The notes beneath the pieces were generated by a model. It did not search any database. It was not told the origin of the DNA and saw only the letters and a list, made by a program, of their open reading frames with translations. From contig JADLHW010000036.1 of NCBI GenBank assembly GCA_020848615.1, positions 1 through 64,000 on the forward strand: DNA of 64,000 bases, read 5' to 3'. This document shows, one piece after another, positions 36,321 through 45,733 of this stretch (positions are counted from its first letter, which is position 1; each line of letters opens with the position of its first letter). The stretch comes from Thermoleophilia bacterium. GTDB taxonomy: Bacteria > Actinomycetota > Thermoleophilia > Miltoncostaeales > Miltoncostaeaceae. The position numbers were made by a program, and so were the translations under genes.

Positions 36321-38000
36321 CTAAACCTCCACGATGACCGGGAGCACCATCGGGCGCTGCCCGGTGCGCTTGCGCAGGAGCCCCGCGACGGCGTCGTGCA
36401 GCTGGTGCTGCAGCACGCCGATCTCCGTGACCCGCTGGGCGGCGGAGGCCCGCAGGCTCCGCTCGATCTCCAGGAGGGTCTCCTCCATCACCTCGGGGTC
36501 GTCGGCGGCGGAGAACCCGCGGGTGATGACCTCCGCATCGCCGATGGGCTCGCCGGTGTCGGCCTCCAGCGTCGCGACGATGACCACCACGCCGTCGTCG
36601 GCCAGATGCCGCCGGTCGCGCAGGACCTCGTCGGCCACGTCCCCCACGCCCAGGCCGTCGACGTAGGTGACGCCGGCGGTCACGTGGTCCACCACGGCGG
36701 CGGTGTCGCGGGTGACCTCCAGGACGTCGCCGTTGTCGAGGCGGAAGATCGCGTCCGCGGGCACGTCGAGGGCCATCGCCAGGTCGGCGTGGGCGCGCAG
36801 GTGCCGGGGCTCGCCGTGGATCGGGGCGAAGAACTTCGGGCGGATGAGCTGCAGCATCCACTGGAGGTCCGCGGACGTGCCGTGGCCCGACACGTGGATG
36901 CGCGGGTCGGAGCCGCCCGTGATGAACCGGGCGCCGAGCCGCACGATCCGGTTGATCGTGTCGTTCACGGCGAGCTCGTTGCCGGGGACGGTGCGGGAGC
37001 TGTAGACGACGGTGTCCGACGGCTGGATGGTGAGCTGGTGGTGCTCGCCGCGCGCCATCCGCGACAGCGCGGCGAGCGGCTCGCCCTGGCTGCCGGTGCA
37101 GATGATCACCTGCTCGTCGGGGCGGTACTCCTCCAGCTCCTTCAGCCGCACCAGGGTCTGGGGCGGCACGCGCAGGCACCCGAGGTTCGTCGCGATCCCG
37201 ACGTTGCGCGACAGGGAGCGGCCCACCAGGGTCACCACCCGTCCGTCGTCGAACGCCGCCTCCATGATCTGCTGGACGCGGTGGATGTGCGAGCTGAACG
37301 TCGTGATGATGACCCGCCCCGGGGCCGTGGCCAGCACGCGGCGGATCTCCTGGCCCACCGAGCGCTCGGTCTGGGCCTCGGGCGGCTCCTCGGCGTTCGT
37401 GGAGTCCGCGAGCAGGAGCAGCACGCCCTCCTCGCCCAGGCGGGCGAGGGCCGGCACGTCCGTGCGGGGGGCGCCGGCCACCGGGGTGTGGTCGAACTTG
37501 AAGTCCCCGGTGTGGACGACGGTGCCCTCGTCGGTGTGCAGGGCGACGGCCAGGCAGTCCGGGATGCTGTGGGTGAGCCGCACGAACTCGGTACGGAACG
37601 GCCCCACCTCGGGGCCGGCTCCGGGACCGACCTCGATCATCTCGACCCGGTCGGTGAGCCGGTGCTCGTCGAGCTTGGCCCGCACCAGGCCCATCGCGAA
37701 GCGCGGCCCGATGATCGTGAGCCGCCCGACGGCGCGCACCAGGTACGGCACGCCGCCGATGTGGTCCTCGTGGCCGTGCGTGAGGATGAGCGCCTCCAGC
37801 CGGTCGGCGCGCTCCTCGACATAGCTGAAGTCGGGGAGGACGAGGTCCACCCCGAGCTGGTCGTGTTTGGGGAACGTGACCCCGCAGTCGATGACGACCA
37901 TCCGGTCGTCCTTCTCGACCACGTACATGTTGCGTCCGATCTCGCCGGTCCCGCCGAGCGGGATGACGCGGACTGGGCTAGGCCCGGGCGAGGACGCCAT
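36321..38000 (-). CDS. rnj: Ribonuclease J
   Basis: VIPLGGTGEIGRNMYVVE; LTHGHEDHIGGVPYLV; HTGDFKFDHTPV; SHIHRVQQIMEAA; HVSGHGTSADLQWMLQLIRPKFFAPIHGEPRHL. Confidence 0.96.
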   Translation of the reverse strand: MASSPGPSPVRVIPLGGTGEIGRNMYVVEKDDRMVVIDCGVTFPKHDQLGVDLVLPDFSYVEERADRLEALILTHGHEDHIGGVPYLVRAVGRLTIIGPRFAMGLVRAKLDEHRLTDRVEMIEVGPGAGPEVGPFRTEFVRLTHSIPDCLAVALHTDEGTVVHTGDFKFDHTPVAGAPRTDVPALARLGEEGVLLLLADSTNAEEPPEAQTERSVGQEIRRVLATAPGRVIITTFSSHIHRVQQIMEAAFDDGRVVTLVGRSLSRNVGIATNLGCLRVPPQTLVRLKELEEYRPDEQVIICTGSQGEPLAALSRMARGEHHQLTIQPSDTVVYSSRTVPGNELAVNDTINRIVRLGARFITGGSDPRIHVSGHGTSADLQWMLQLIRPKFFAPIHGEPRHLRAHADLAMALDVPADAIFRLDNGDVLEVTRDTAAVVDHVTAGVTYVDGLGVGDVADEVLRDRRHLADDGVVVIVATLEADTGEPIGDAEVITRGFSAADDPEVMEETLLEIERSLRASAAQRVTEIGVLQHQLHDAVAGLLRKRTGQRPMVLPVIVEV

Positions 38001-38865
38001 GCGCCTCCATGACGGTGCGCAGGATGTCCCGCTGCACAGGTGTCGCCGCGACCAGCGGGAGGCGCAGGCGATCCGACGGGATCAGCCCGAGCATCCGCAG
38101 CGCGGCCTTGATGAGGATGGGGTTCGAGGTGACGAACAGCGCGGCGATGAGGTCGGCCAGGGACGCGTCGATGCGCCGGGCCTCGTCGATGTCGCCGCGG
38201 CGGCCGGCGGCCACCAGGTCCTGCATCTGCTCGCCCACCAGGTGCGACGCCACCGAGATGACGCCGGCGCCGCCCAGATCCACGACGGGGAGCCGCAGGT
38301 CGTCGTTGACGGCGTACACCGCCAGCGGGGTCTGCGTGCGGATCTGCCGCAGCTCGCCGAGGTCCTCGTGGGCCTGCTTGACGGCGACGACGTTCGGGAT
38401 GCCGGCGAGCTCCCCCAGGAGGCTGGGCTCCAGGTTGATCACCGAGCGGCCCGGGATGTTGTAGACGATCACCGGCAGCCCGACCTCCGCGATGGAGGCG
38501 AAGTGGCCGATGATGCCGTCGCGGGGCGGCTTGTTGTAGTACGGGGTGACCGCCAGGACCGCGTCGCAGCCGAGCTCCGCCGCCTCGTGTGTGAGGTGCA
38601 CCGAGTGGGCGGTGTCGTTGCTGCCGGTGTTGGCGATGATCTTGGCCCGGTCGCCCACCTCGTCGACCGCGAGCTTGAACAGCGCGATCTTCTCGGGGTC
38701 GGTGAGCGTGGAGGCCTCGCCGGTGGTTCCGGCGACCGCGAGGCCGTCGGTGCCGTGGGTCACCAGGTGGTGCATGAGGTTCGCGAAGGCGCCCTCGTCG
38801 ACGCGCAGGTCGGCGTCGAACGGCGTGGCGATCGCGGTGATGATGTCTCCGAACACGACGGTCAT
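37978..38865 (-). CDS. dapA: 4-hydroxy-tetrahydrodipicolinate synthase
   Basis: AIATPFDADLRVDEGAFANLMHHLVTHGTDGLAVAGTTGEASTLT; PYYNKPPRDGIIGHF; VIVYNIPGRSVINL; AVKQAHEDL. Confidence 0.96.
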   Translation of the reverse strand: MTVVFGDIITAIATPFDADLRVDEGAFANLMHHLVTHGTDGLAVAGTTGEASTLTDPEKIALFKLAVDEVGDRAKIIANTGSNDTAHSVHLTHEAAELGCDAVLAVTPYYNKPPRDGIIGHFASIAEVGLPVIVYNIPGRSVINLEPSLLGELAGIPNVVAVKQAHEDLGELRQIRTQTPLAVYAVNDDLRLPVVDLGGAGVISVASHLVGEQMQDLVAAGRRGDIDEARRIDASLADLIAALFVTSNPILIKAALRMLGLIPSDRLRLPLVAATPVQRDILRTVMEAHGVLARA

Positions 38866-38915
38866 GGTACAGGCGCACCCGGCCGTTGCACCCGCCGCTC
38901 CGGCAGGATGGGCCC

Positions 38916-39734
38916 GTGCGGATGGACAGGATCACGGACGCGGCCGACCCCCGGCTGGCGGATTTCCTCGGGTTGCGGGACGGTGACCGGCGCTTCATGC
39001 GCCCGCCGCCGGCGGGTGCGCGCCGCACGCCGGTGTACGCGGCCGAGGGGCGCCTCATCGCCGAGCGGGCGCTCGCCGCGGGCCACGTCCCGGTGGCGTT
39101 CCTGGTCGACGAGCGCCGGGCGGGCGACGTGCCGGCGGGCCTGCCGGACGGCGTGCCGGTGCTCCTGGCGGCGGAGTCCCTGGTGCGGGAGGTCACGGGC
39201 CTGGGCGTGGTCCGGGAGCTGCTCGGGCTGTTCGAGCGCCCGCCGGCCCGCGCCCCCGGGGACGTGCTCGAGGGGGCGCACCGCGTCATGGTGCTGGAGG
39301 GCGTCGCCAACCCGGTGAACCTCGGCGTGCTCGTGCGCACCGCGGCCGCGCTGGGCATCGACGCCACCCTGCTGGACCCGGCGTCATCGGACCCGCTGTA
39401 CCGCCGGGCCGTGCGCGGTTCGATGGGCGCGGTGCTCACCCACCCCATCGCCCGCACCGCCGCCCTGCCGGAGGGCCTGGCGCCGCTGCGCGAGCGTGGG
39501 TTCCGGGTGCTCGCCCTCACGCCGGCCCGGGACGCCGTCCCCCTGGAGGAGGCGGTGCCGGGCCCGGGGGAGCGCGTCGCCCTGCTGCTGGGCGCCGAGG
39601 GCCACGGCCTCAGCGACGCCGCGATCGCCGCCGCCGACGCCCGGGTGGTGAGCCCCAGGGCGGGCGGCGTCGACTCGCTGAACGTCGCCGCGGCCGCGGC
39701 CGTGGCGTGTCACCGGCTGGGCCGGGTCAGCTGA
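38916..39734 (+). CDS. SpoU/TrmH-family rRNA/tRNA 2'-O-methyltransferase (start 38916 GTG or 38922 ATG)
   Basis: [64 protein letters not shown]. Confidence 0.9.
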   Translation: MRMDRITDAADPRLADFLGLRDGDRRFMRPPPAGARRTPVYAAEGRLIAERALAAGHVPVAFLVDERRAGDVPAGLPDGVPVLLAAESLVREVTGLGVVRELLGLFERPPARAPGDVLEGAHRVMVLEGVANPVNLGVLVRTAAALGIDATLLDPASSDPLYRRAVRGSMGAVLTHPIARTAALPEGLAPLRERGFRVLALTPARDAVPLEEAVPGPGERVALLLGAEGHGLSDAAIAAADARVVSPRAGGVDSLNVAAAAAVACHRLGRVS

Positions 39735-40419
39735 GGCACATCACGTGGACCTCGTACGGGATGGTCTGCGACACCAGGGCCATGTACTTGATGCGCCATC
39801 CCACGGGGTTCCCGGAGACGTCGAGCTTCGGCCAGGTCGCGGTGACGTAGCCCTTGGAGCCGTCGGTGACGATGCCGCCGCCGCCGGTGGCCCGCTGCCC
39901 GGGGTCGCAGTTCACCGACGCCTCGCTCTCGACGCTCGCCACGCTCATGGGGCTGCCGGTCGCGGTCTTCAGGGTGACGCTCGCCGACCCGTCGCCGGGC
40001 GGCCCGACGGGCCCCTGCACGCCCTGGATCCCCTGCGGGCCCTGGGGGCCCTGGGGGCCGGTGTCCCCGGTGTTCCCCCGCGGGCCGACGGGTCCCGGCG
40101 GGCCGATCGCGCCCGGCGCCCCGGCCTCCCCGGCCTGGCCGGTCTCCCCCCTCGGGCCGGCGGGGCCCCGTACGGCGGCCGCCGTGGCGGCCGCCGTCTG
40201 GAGGGCCGCGAGGGCACGGCCCTGCGCGGCGACCGCCTTCGAGAGGGCCCGGACCTGCTTCTCGAGCTTCGCCACCCGTGCGGTGGGCCCCTTGGCGGGG
40301 GCCTTCGCGAGCTCGCCCGAGGGCGCCCCCGCGGCGAACGACACGGATGCGATCACGGCGATCGCGGCCGTGAGCGCGGAAGCGCGCGCACGGGACCCGA
40401 TCCGTGTTGTGGGCTGCAT
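39727..40419 (-). CDS. Secreted collagen-like (Gly-X-Y) repeat protein
   Basis: Signal peptide [22 protein letters not shown]; coiled coil [19 protein letters not shown]; about 20 GXY triplets [55 protein letters not shown]. Confidence 0.85.
   Translation of the reverse strand: MQPTTRIGSRARASALTAAIAVIASVSFAAGAPSGELAKAPAKGPTARVAKLEKQVRALSKAVAAQGRALAALQTAAATAAAVRGPAGPRGETGQAGEAGAPGAIGPPGPVGPRGNTGDTGPQGPQGPQGIQGVQGPVGPPGDGSASVTLKTATGSPMSVASVESEASVNCDPGQRATGGGGIVTDGSKGYVTATWPKLDVSGNPVGWRIKYMALVSQTIPYEVHVMCLS
39994..40182 (-). repeat. Gly-X-Y triplet (9-bp period) coding repeat
   Basis: Protein-level GXY periodicity; ggccctgggggccctgggggccg in DNA; boundaries approximate. Confidence 0.7.
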
Positions 40420-40495
40420 GGGCACCTCCTCGGCCGACTCACGATGTGTGTCGGCAGCGGGGGCGCCGGCCGCCTCCCGCACGATGCGGGATGCC

Positions 40496-41029
40496 CTACG
40501 CGCCGTCCGCGTCGCGGGCCACGCGGTAGCATCCCGCCCTGGCGGCCTCCGCGGCCTCCAGGGCGCGACGCCGCTCGTCGGGACCCAGGGGATCGGCGGC
40601 GACGGACCGCGCCTCCTCGTCGAGGGCGCGCAGGACGGCGCGGCGGGCGTCGGCGGGGCGCGGCGACTCGGCCACCAGGCGCGGCCCGGCGGCGATCTGC
40701 TCCAGGTAGGCGTCCAGGGCGGCGGCCCGCACCGGTCCGGTGGGGTGCTCGGTGACCTCGTGGCGGAGGGCCATCATCTCCCGCTCCCAGGCGACGAGGC
40801 TCCGGCGGCGGGACTCCACCTGCCCGGCGGCGGCCTGCGCCATCCGGCCGGCCCGCCCGCCGGCCCGGATCGACAGGTCGCGCAGCGTCGCCACCAGCCG
40901 CTGCCGGTGGTGCTCGTTCGCGGGGTCCGCGAGCCACGCGCGGGCCGCTCCGAGCAGGGCGGCGGCGGCCGCCGGGCCGAGCCGGCGCCCGATGACGAGC
41001 GCCAGCCGGAACAGGCTCCTCTGCAGCAC
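40496..41029 (-). CDS. Hypothetical Ala/Arg-rich helical protein
   Basis: Complete ORF tightly packed between same-strand genes; helical composition. Confidence 0.55.
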   Translation of the reverse strand: MLQRSLFRLALVIGRRLGPAAAAALLGAARAWLADPANEHHRQRLVATLRDLSIRAGGRAGRMAQAAAGQVESRRRSLVAWEREMMALRHEVTEHPTGPVRAAALDAYLEQIAAGPRLVAESPRPADARRAVLRALDEEARSVAADPLGPDERRRALEAAEAARAGCYRVARDADGA

Positions 41030-41031
41030 GT

Positions 41032-41439
41032 CTAGCGGGGGATCTCCTGCAGGGTGTCCGGGTCGAGGCGGACACCGTCGGTGATGCCGTCACCGGGCGG
41101 CGCGCCGATGATCAGCCACGCGGCGTCCCGGTCGGAGGCGTTCAGGATGCGGCGCGGCGTGTCGTTGGCCACGCGCACCCAGTCGCCGTCCTCCACCTGG
41201 ATCTCCTGGGACCCGACCTGCATCGTCTGCGGCCCGCCGGACACCAGGTTGTAGAGCTCCTCCTGGCTGCGGTGCCGGTGCAGGGGCATCGCGTCGCCGG
41301 GGCCGAACCGCCACAGCCGCGCCGTCATGCTCTGCGCGCCGACCGCGCCGGCGATGTCGCGGGATCCCGCGCCGCCGCCGCGCCGCTCGCGCAGCTCGAT
41401 GTCCGCCGTCGCGGCCTTCGCCCAGCCCTCGTCGCTCAT
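41032..41439 (-). CDS. Cupin-domain protein
   Basis: [46 protein letters not shown]. Confidence 0.85.
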   Translation of the reverse strand: MSDEGWAKAATADIELRERRGGGAGSRDIAGAVGAQSMTARLWRFGPGDAMPLHRHRSQEELYNLVSGGPQTMQVGSQEIQVEDGDWVRVANDTPRRILNASDRDAAWLIIGAPPGDGITDGVRLDPDTLQEIPR

Positions 41440-41598
41440 CCGTGCCCCCTCGGGTCTCGACCGGCGCGGCAGGGTCCGCGCCAACGCCACCAAGCCTAGC
41501 GGCCGTCCCCACCGACCCATCCGGCGGCGCGCCCACGGAGCTCGAGCACACCCCCCGCAACAACCGGATGTGCGCCGCCGGCCGGGGGGCGTCGCGGG

Positions 41599-42561
41599 TT
41601 ACGCGCCCGCGGCGTCCAGCGCGGCGCACTCGTCCGCGGTGAGGGCCAGGTCCGCCGAGCCCGCGAGCTCGCGCAGCTGCTCCGGGCTGGTGGCGCTCGC
41701 GATGGGGCTGGTGACGCCGGGCCGGGCCATGAGCCACGCGAGGGCGACCTGCGCGGCGGTCGCGTCGTGGGCGGCGGCGACGCGCTCCACCCCCGCGAGC
41801 ATGTTCCAGCCCCGGTCGTTCATGTAGTCGCGCTGCACGCCCGGTGCCCGCGGCGTGTCGGGCAGCGGGGCGCCGGGCCGGTACTTGCCCGCCAGGAACC
41901 CGCGGGCCAGCGCGTAGTACGGGGTCACCCCCAGATCCTCGGCCCGGCACAGGTCCTCCAGGTCACGGTCGTACCCGGCCCGGTCCAGGAGGTTGAAGTG
42001 CGGCTGCACCGCGACGTACCGCGCGAGCCCCGCCGTGTCGCTCACCCGCAGGGCCTCGGCGAGACGGCCCGCGGGGATGTTCGACGCGGCCACCATGCCC
42101 ACCACGCCCTCGTTGATGAGCTCCTCGAACGCGCCCATGGTCTCCTCGAACGGCGTGTCGGCGTCGTCCTCGTGGGCCCAGAACAGGTCGATGCGGTCCA
42201 CCCCCAGGCGCTCGAGGGACTGCTCGGCACCGGCGCGGATCCGGTCGCGGCTGAGGCCCTTGGGGAACAGCGGCCCGCCGCCCATGCCGACCTTGGTGGC
42301 GATCACCAGGTCGTCGGGGCGGTCGCGCTCGGCGAGCCACCGCCCGATGATGGTCTCGGACTCACCGCCCCGGTTGCCCGGCACCCACGCCGAGTAGATG
42401 TTCGCGGTGTCGATGAAGTTGCCGCCCATCTCCACGTATGCGTCGAGGACCGCGAACGACGCGGCCTCGTCGGCGGCCCAGCCGAATGCGTTCGCGCCCA
42501 GGCACAGCGGCGAGACCAGCAGGCCGGAGGCCCCGAGGGCCCGGCGGTCCGACAGCGGCAT
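41599..42561 (-). CDS. Aldo/keto reductase
   Basis: GGNFIDTANIYSAWVPGNRGGESETIIGRWL; DLVIATKVG; DRIDLFWAHEDD; LARGFLAGKYRPG. Confidence 0.93.
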   Translation of the reverse strand: MPLSDRRALGASGLLVSPLCLGANAFGWAADEAASFAVLDAYVEMGGNFIDTANIYSAWVPGNRGGESETIIGRWLAERDRPDDLVIATKVGMGGGPLFPKGLSRDRIRAGAEQSLERLGVDRIDLFWAHEDDADTPFEETMGAFEELINEGVVGMVAASNIPAGRLAEALRVSDTAGLARYVAVQPHFNLLDRAGYDRDLEDLCRAEDLGVTPYYALARGFLAGKYRPGAPLPDTPRAPGVQRDYMNDRGWNMLAGVERVAAAHDATAAQVALAWLMARPGVTSPIASATSPEQLRELAGSADLALTADECAALDAAGA

Positions 42562-42564
42562 GGC

Positions 42565-43254
42565 TTACTCCCCGAACAGGACGGGCTCGAGCCCCAGCGT
42601 GAGGCCCGGCCGGTTGGCGACGTCGCGCACGGCCAGGACCACGCCCGGCATGAAGCTCTCCCGCGACAGGGAGTCGTGGCGGACGGTGAGGGTCTCCCCG
42701 AGGCCGCCCAGGATGACCTCCTGGTGGGCCACCAGCCCCGGCAGGCGCACCGAGTGGATCACCGGGTCGCCCTCCATGAGCATGGCGGTGCGCAGCGCGG
42801 TGCCGGAGGGCGCGTCGAGCTTGCCGTCGTGGTGCAGCTCGATGATCTCGGCCTTGGGCATGTGGCGGGACGCCTCGGCGGCGAACCGCATGAGCAGCAC
42901 GGCGCCCACGGCGAAGTTCGGCGCGATGAGCGCGTTCGCGGTGCCGGCGTCGGCCTGGGCCCGGAGCTCCGCGACCTGGGCGTCCGTGAGGCCCGTGGTG
43001 CCGATCACGGCGTGCACCCCGGCGGCCAGGTAGGCCAGCGTGTTCGGGAACACCACCGCGGGCTGGGTGAAGTCGACGGCGACGTCCACGCCGCCGGCGG
43101 CGAGCGCCGCGGGGACGTCGGGGAACACGCCGGGGCCGGCGGGGAGCGCGGGATCGACCCGCGCGGCCACCTCCATGCCCTCGGCTGCGGTGACGGCGCC
43201 CACCACGGTCGCACCCATGCGGCCGGCGGCGCCTGCGACGAGGACTCTGATCAC
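42565..43254 (-). CDS. dapB: 4-hydroxy-tetrahydrodipicolinate reductase (GTG start preferred over ATG 43272)
   Basis: [62 protein letters not shown]. Confidence 0.92.
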   Translation of the reverse strand: MIRVLVAGAAGRMGATVVGAVTAAEGMEVAARVDPALPAGPGVFPDVPAALAAGGVDVAVDFTQPAVVFPNTLAYLAAGVHAVIGTTGLTDAQVAELRAQADAGTANALIAPNFAVGAVLLMRFAAEASRHMPKAEIIELHHDGKLDAPSGTALRTAMLMEGDPVIHSVRLPGLVAHQEVILGGLGETLTVRHDSLSRESFMPGVVLAVRDVANRPGLTLGLEPVLFGE

Positions 43255-43262
43255 GGGGGCGG

Positions 43263-43268
43263 AGGCTA
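43263..43268 (-). promoter_or_regulatory. Candidate -10 (TAGCCT), 8 nt before the dapB GTG (leaderless)
   Basis: Minus strand TAGCCT-N8-GTG; overlaps the ORF-caller start region. Confidence 0.45.
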
Positions 43269-43285
43269 CCATCGAGGCGGCCCGG

Positions 43286-44398
43286 TCACGGCCGCAGCGT
43301 GAAGCCGCCCTGCGCGCCCGGCGTGCCGTTCACCAGGATCTCGAGGCCGTGGTCGCCGGGCCGGTGGGTGCGGGTCGTGTGCTGCCGCAGCGACACCGTG
43401 GTTCGCATCGCGGCGGCCGCCCCGGGCGGGATGACCCGCTCCCCCATCAGGAAGGTCTTGCGGCCCGTGCCGCGGGCCTTGACGAAGGCGACCCGCAGGT
43501 GCACCAGCGCCGTCGCCGTCACCGCGCCGTCGTTGCGGACCGTGCAGGTCACCCGCACGGACCCGCCGATGCGCGGGTCCGGGGGGTCCGCGACCAGGTC
43601 CGTGACCCGCATGCCGTCGCCCCCGAACCCCAGCAGGGCGATCGCCTCCGGGTGCCCGGCGCGCGTGAGGGTGCGCAGCGCGTGGCGCACCATGCCCCGG
43701 CGACCGGGCGGGGCGTCCTCCAGCCACGTCCGGCACACCGCGAGCGTCACCTCCGGATGGTCCTTGGAGATGTCGTTGAGGTTGTTCGCCACCGAGCGCC
43801 GCACGTACGGCGCCGGGTCGTCGCGCAGCGCCTCCAGCAGCGGCAGCACCGGCGAGGGGTCCTCCACGAACCGCCGCAGGCGCGGCGCCCACGGCAGCCG
43901 CGGCCGGGTGCCCTCGCTCACCAGCCGCCGCACGTGGGGCGAGGGGTCACGCGTCCACTCGGCGAGGCGCGCGAGGGTGCGGGCCTGGTCGGCCTCGATG
44001 AACGCCCGGATGCTGAACTCCGCGGTGAACCGCCGCGTGAGGGCGTGCTGGAGGTCCATCGCCTCCTCGAAGTGCCCCACGCCGTGGGCCGCGACCAGCT
44101 GGACGTACGGGAGGTACCGGAAGGACTCCATGCCCTCGCCCTCCACGGTGTCGCCGGCGATCGCGGGGCCGAGGGCCGCCGTGACGATGCGCGCCGCCTC
44201 GGGGAACCCGCCCGGCAGGTGCTCCCACAGGGCGTCCGCGATCGCGCGCGACCGGGCCGTGAGCTCCAGGGCGTCGAAGCCGTCGAGGGCCGCGGCCAGG
44301 AACCGGGCGCGCGGGAACCCCGGTTCGGCCTCGCCGATCCGGTCCGCGACCCACTCCGCGACATCGGGCCCGAACCGGTCCTTCAGCGCCTCGGCCAT
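43286..44398 (-). CDS. HEAT-repeat DNA alkylation repair protein (AlkC/AlkD-like) with C-terminal Ig-like domain
   Basis: [10 protein letters not shown] start; [46 protein letters not shown]-terminal beta-rich [13 protein letters not shown]...GFTLRP. Confidence 0.85.
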   Translation of the reverse strand: MAEALKDRFGPDVAEWVADRIGEAEPGFPRARFLAAALDGFDALELTARSRAIADALWEHLPGGFPEAARIVTAALGPAIAGDTVEGEGMESFRYLPYVQLVAAHGVGHFEEAMDLQHALTRRFTAEFSIRAFIEADQARTLARLAEWTRDPSPHVRRLVSEGTRPRLPWAPRLRRFVEDPSPVLPLLEALRDDPAPYVRRSVANNLNDISKDHPEVTLAVCRTWLEDAPPGRRGMVRHALRTLTRAGHPEAIALLGFGGDGMRVTDLVADPPDPRIGGSVRVTCTVRNDGAVTATALVHLRVAFVKARGTGRKTFLMGERVIPPGAAAAMRTTVSLRQHTTRTHRPGDHGLEILVNGTPGAQGGFTLRP

Positions 44399-44432
44399 GG
44401 TGTCAGCGTCGCATGCCGTGCGGACGCGGTGA

Positions 44433-44450
44433 GCCGCGCGGGGGCGCGGC
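44433..44450 (-). terminator. Short hairpin between M16 peptidase and AlkC-like genes
   Basis: GCCGCGC-GGGG-GCGCGGC on the + strand; no T-tract. Confidence 0.3.
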
Positions 44451-44456
44451 GGGCGG

Positions 44457-45728
44457 TCAGGCGGTGAGGCGCTCCAGGCCGCGCCGGATCTCGGCCTCGT
44501 CCGGCCCGATGGCCGCCACCGAGAACGACTCCGGCTGCCAGAACTCCCGCGCGAGCGCCAGGATGTCCTCGGCCGTGACGGCCTCCACCCGGCCGATGAT
44601 CTCGTCGATTGTGAGGAGCTCGGTGTCGGTGACGAGGGCCCGTCCGATGCGGTTCATCCGCGATCCGGGGCTCTCGGTGGACAGCACCAGGCGTCCCTTG
44701 AGGTGGTCCTTGGCGCGTCGCAGCTCCTCCGCCGGCACCGGCTCGTCGCCGAGCTTGCGGAGCTCGTTCCCGATGACCTCGCACGACGTGCCGAGGTTGT
44801 CGCCGCGGGTGCCCAGGTGCACGGCCACCTGCCCGGCGTCGGCGTACCCCACCGCGTAGCTGCCCACCGAGTACGCCAGGCCGCGCTTCTCGCGCACCTC
44901 CTGGAACAGGCGGGAGCTCATGAGGCCGCCCAGCAGCGTGTCGAGCACCGACTGCGCGTGCCGGCGCGGGTCGGACCGCGACAGCCCGGGCCCGCCGATG
45001 CACAGGTGCACCTGCTCGGTGGGCTTCTCCTTGATGACGACGCCCGGCGCGCCGGGGCTCGCCGCCTCGAACGCCGCGGGATCCCCGCCGGCGCCGATCC
45101 CGCCCATGAGCCGGTCCGACAGCTCCAGGAGCTCGTCGTGGGTGATGTTGCCGGCTGCCGAGACCACCATGTTCGGCGCCCGGTAGTGGTGCTTGTGGTA
45201 CGCGTCGATGCCGTCCTTCGGCACCGACCCGATGACCTCCGCCGTGCCGATCACCGGCCGTCCCAGCGCCTGCCCCGGGTAGATCGCGGCGGTGAGGATG
45301 TCGTGCACGGTGTCCTGCGGGTCGTCCTCGTACATCGCGATCTCCTCGAGGACGACCTCGCGCTCCTGGTCGAGGTCGTAGAACCCCGGCCGGCAGAGCA
45401 TGTCGGTCATCACCGGGTACGCGCGCTCCACGAGCTCGTCGAGGACCCGCATGTACACCACGGTGTAGTCCCGCCCCGTCGCGGCGTTCACCTCGCCGCC
45501 CAGGCCGTCGAAGATCTGCGCGATCTCCTCCGCGGAGTGCGCCGGGGTCCCCTTGAACAGCAGGTGCTCCAGGAAGTGCGAGACCCCCGCCTGGGCGGGG
45601 GTCTCGAACCGTGAGCCGACGCCGATCCAGACGCCGAGGGCGACCGACCGGACGCCCGCCATGGACTCGCTGACGACCCGGAGCCCCGAGTTCGTCACGC
45701 CCACGCGGGGCCGGTCGGAGGTGCCCAT
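44457..45728 (-). CDS. M16-family zinc protease (pitrilysin/processing-peptidase-like)
   Basis: AGVSHFLEHLLFKGTPAHSAEEI (HxxEH); EVVLEEIAMYEDDPQD; GGLMSSRLFQEVREKRGLAYSV. Confidence 0.94.
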   Translation of the reverse strand: MGTSDRPRVGVTNSGLRVVSESMAGVRSVALGVWIGVGSRFETPAQAGVSHFLEHLLFKGTPAHSAEEIAQIFDGLGGEVNAATGRDYTVVYMRVLDELVERAYPVMTDMLCRPGFYDLDQEREVVLEEIAMYEDDPQDTVHDILTAAIYPGQALGRPVIGTAEVIGSVPKDGIDAYHKHHYRAPNMVVSAAGNITHDELLELSDRLMGGIGAGGDPAAFEAASPGAPGVVIKEKPTEQVHLCIGGPGLSRSDPRRHAQSVLDTLLGGLMSSRLFQEVREKRGLAYSVGSYAVGYADAGQVAVHLGTRGDNLGTSCEVIGNELRKLGDEPVPAEELRRAKDHLKGRLVLSTESPGSRMNRIGRALVTDTELLTIDEIIGRVEAVTAEDILALAREFWQPESFSVAAIGPDEAEIRRGLERLTA

Positions 45729-45733
45729 GCGCG

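Noticed and set aside
33650-36337. 895-aa plus-strand ORF opposite the GGDEF-EAL gene
   Set aside because: Antisense artefact of high GC; composition dominated by G/R/A/H repeats.
39994-40182. Tandem repeat as a phage or MITE remnant
   Set aside because: 9-bp periodicity is explained by the in-frame Gly-X-Y collagen repeat.
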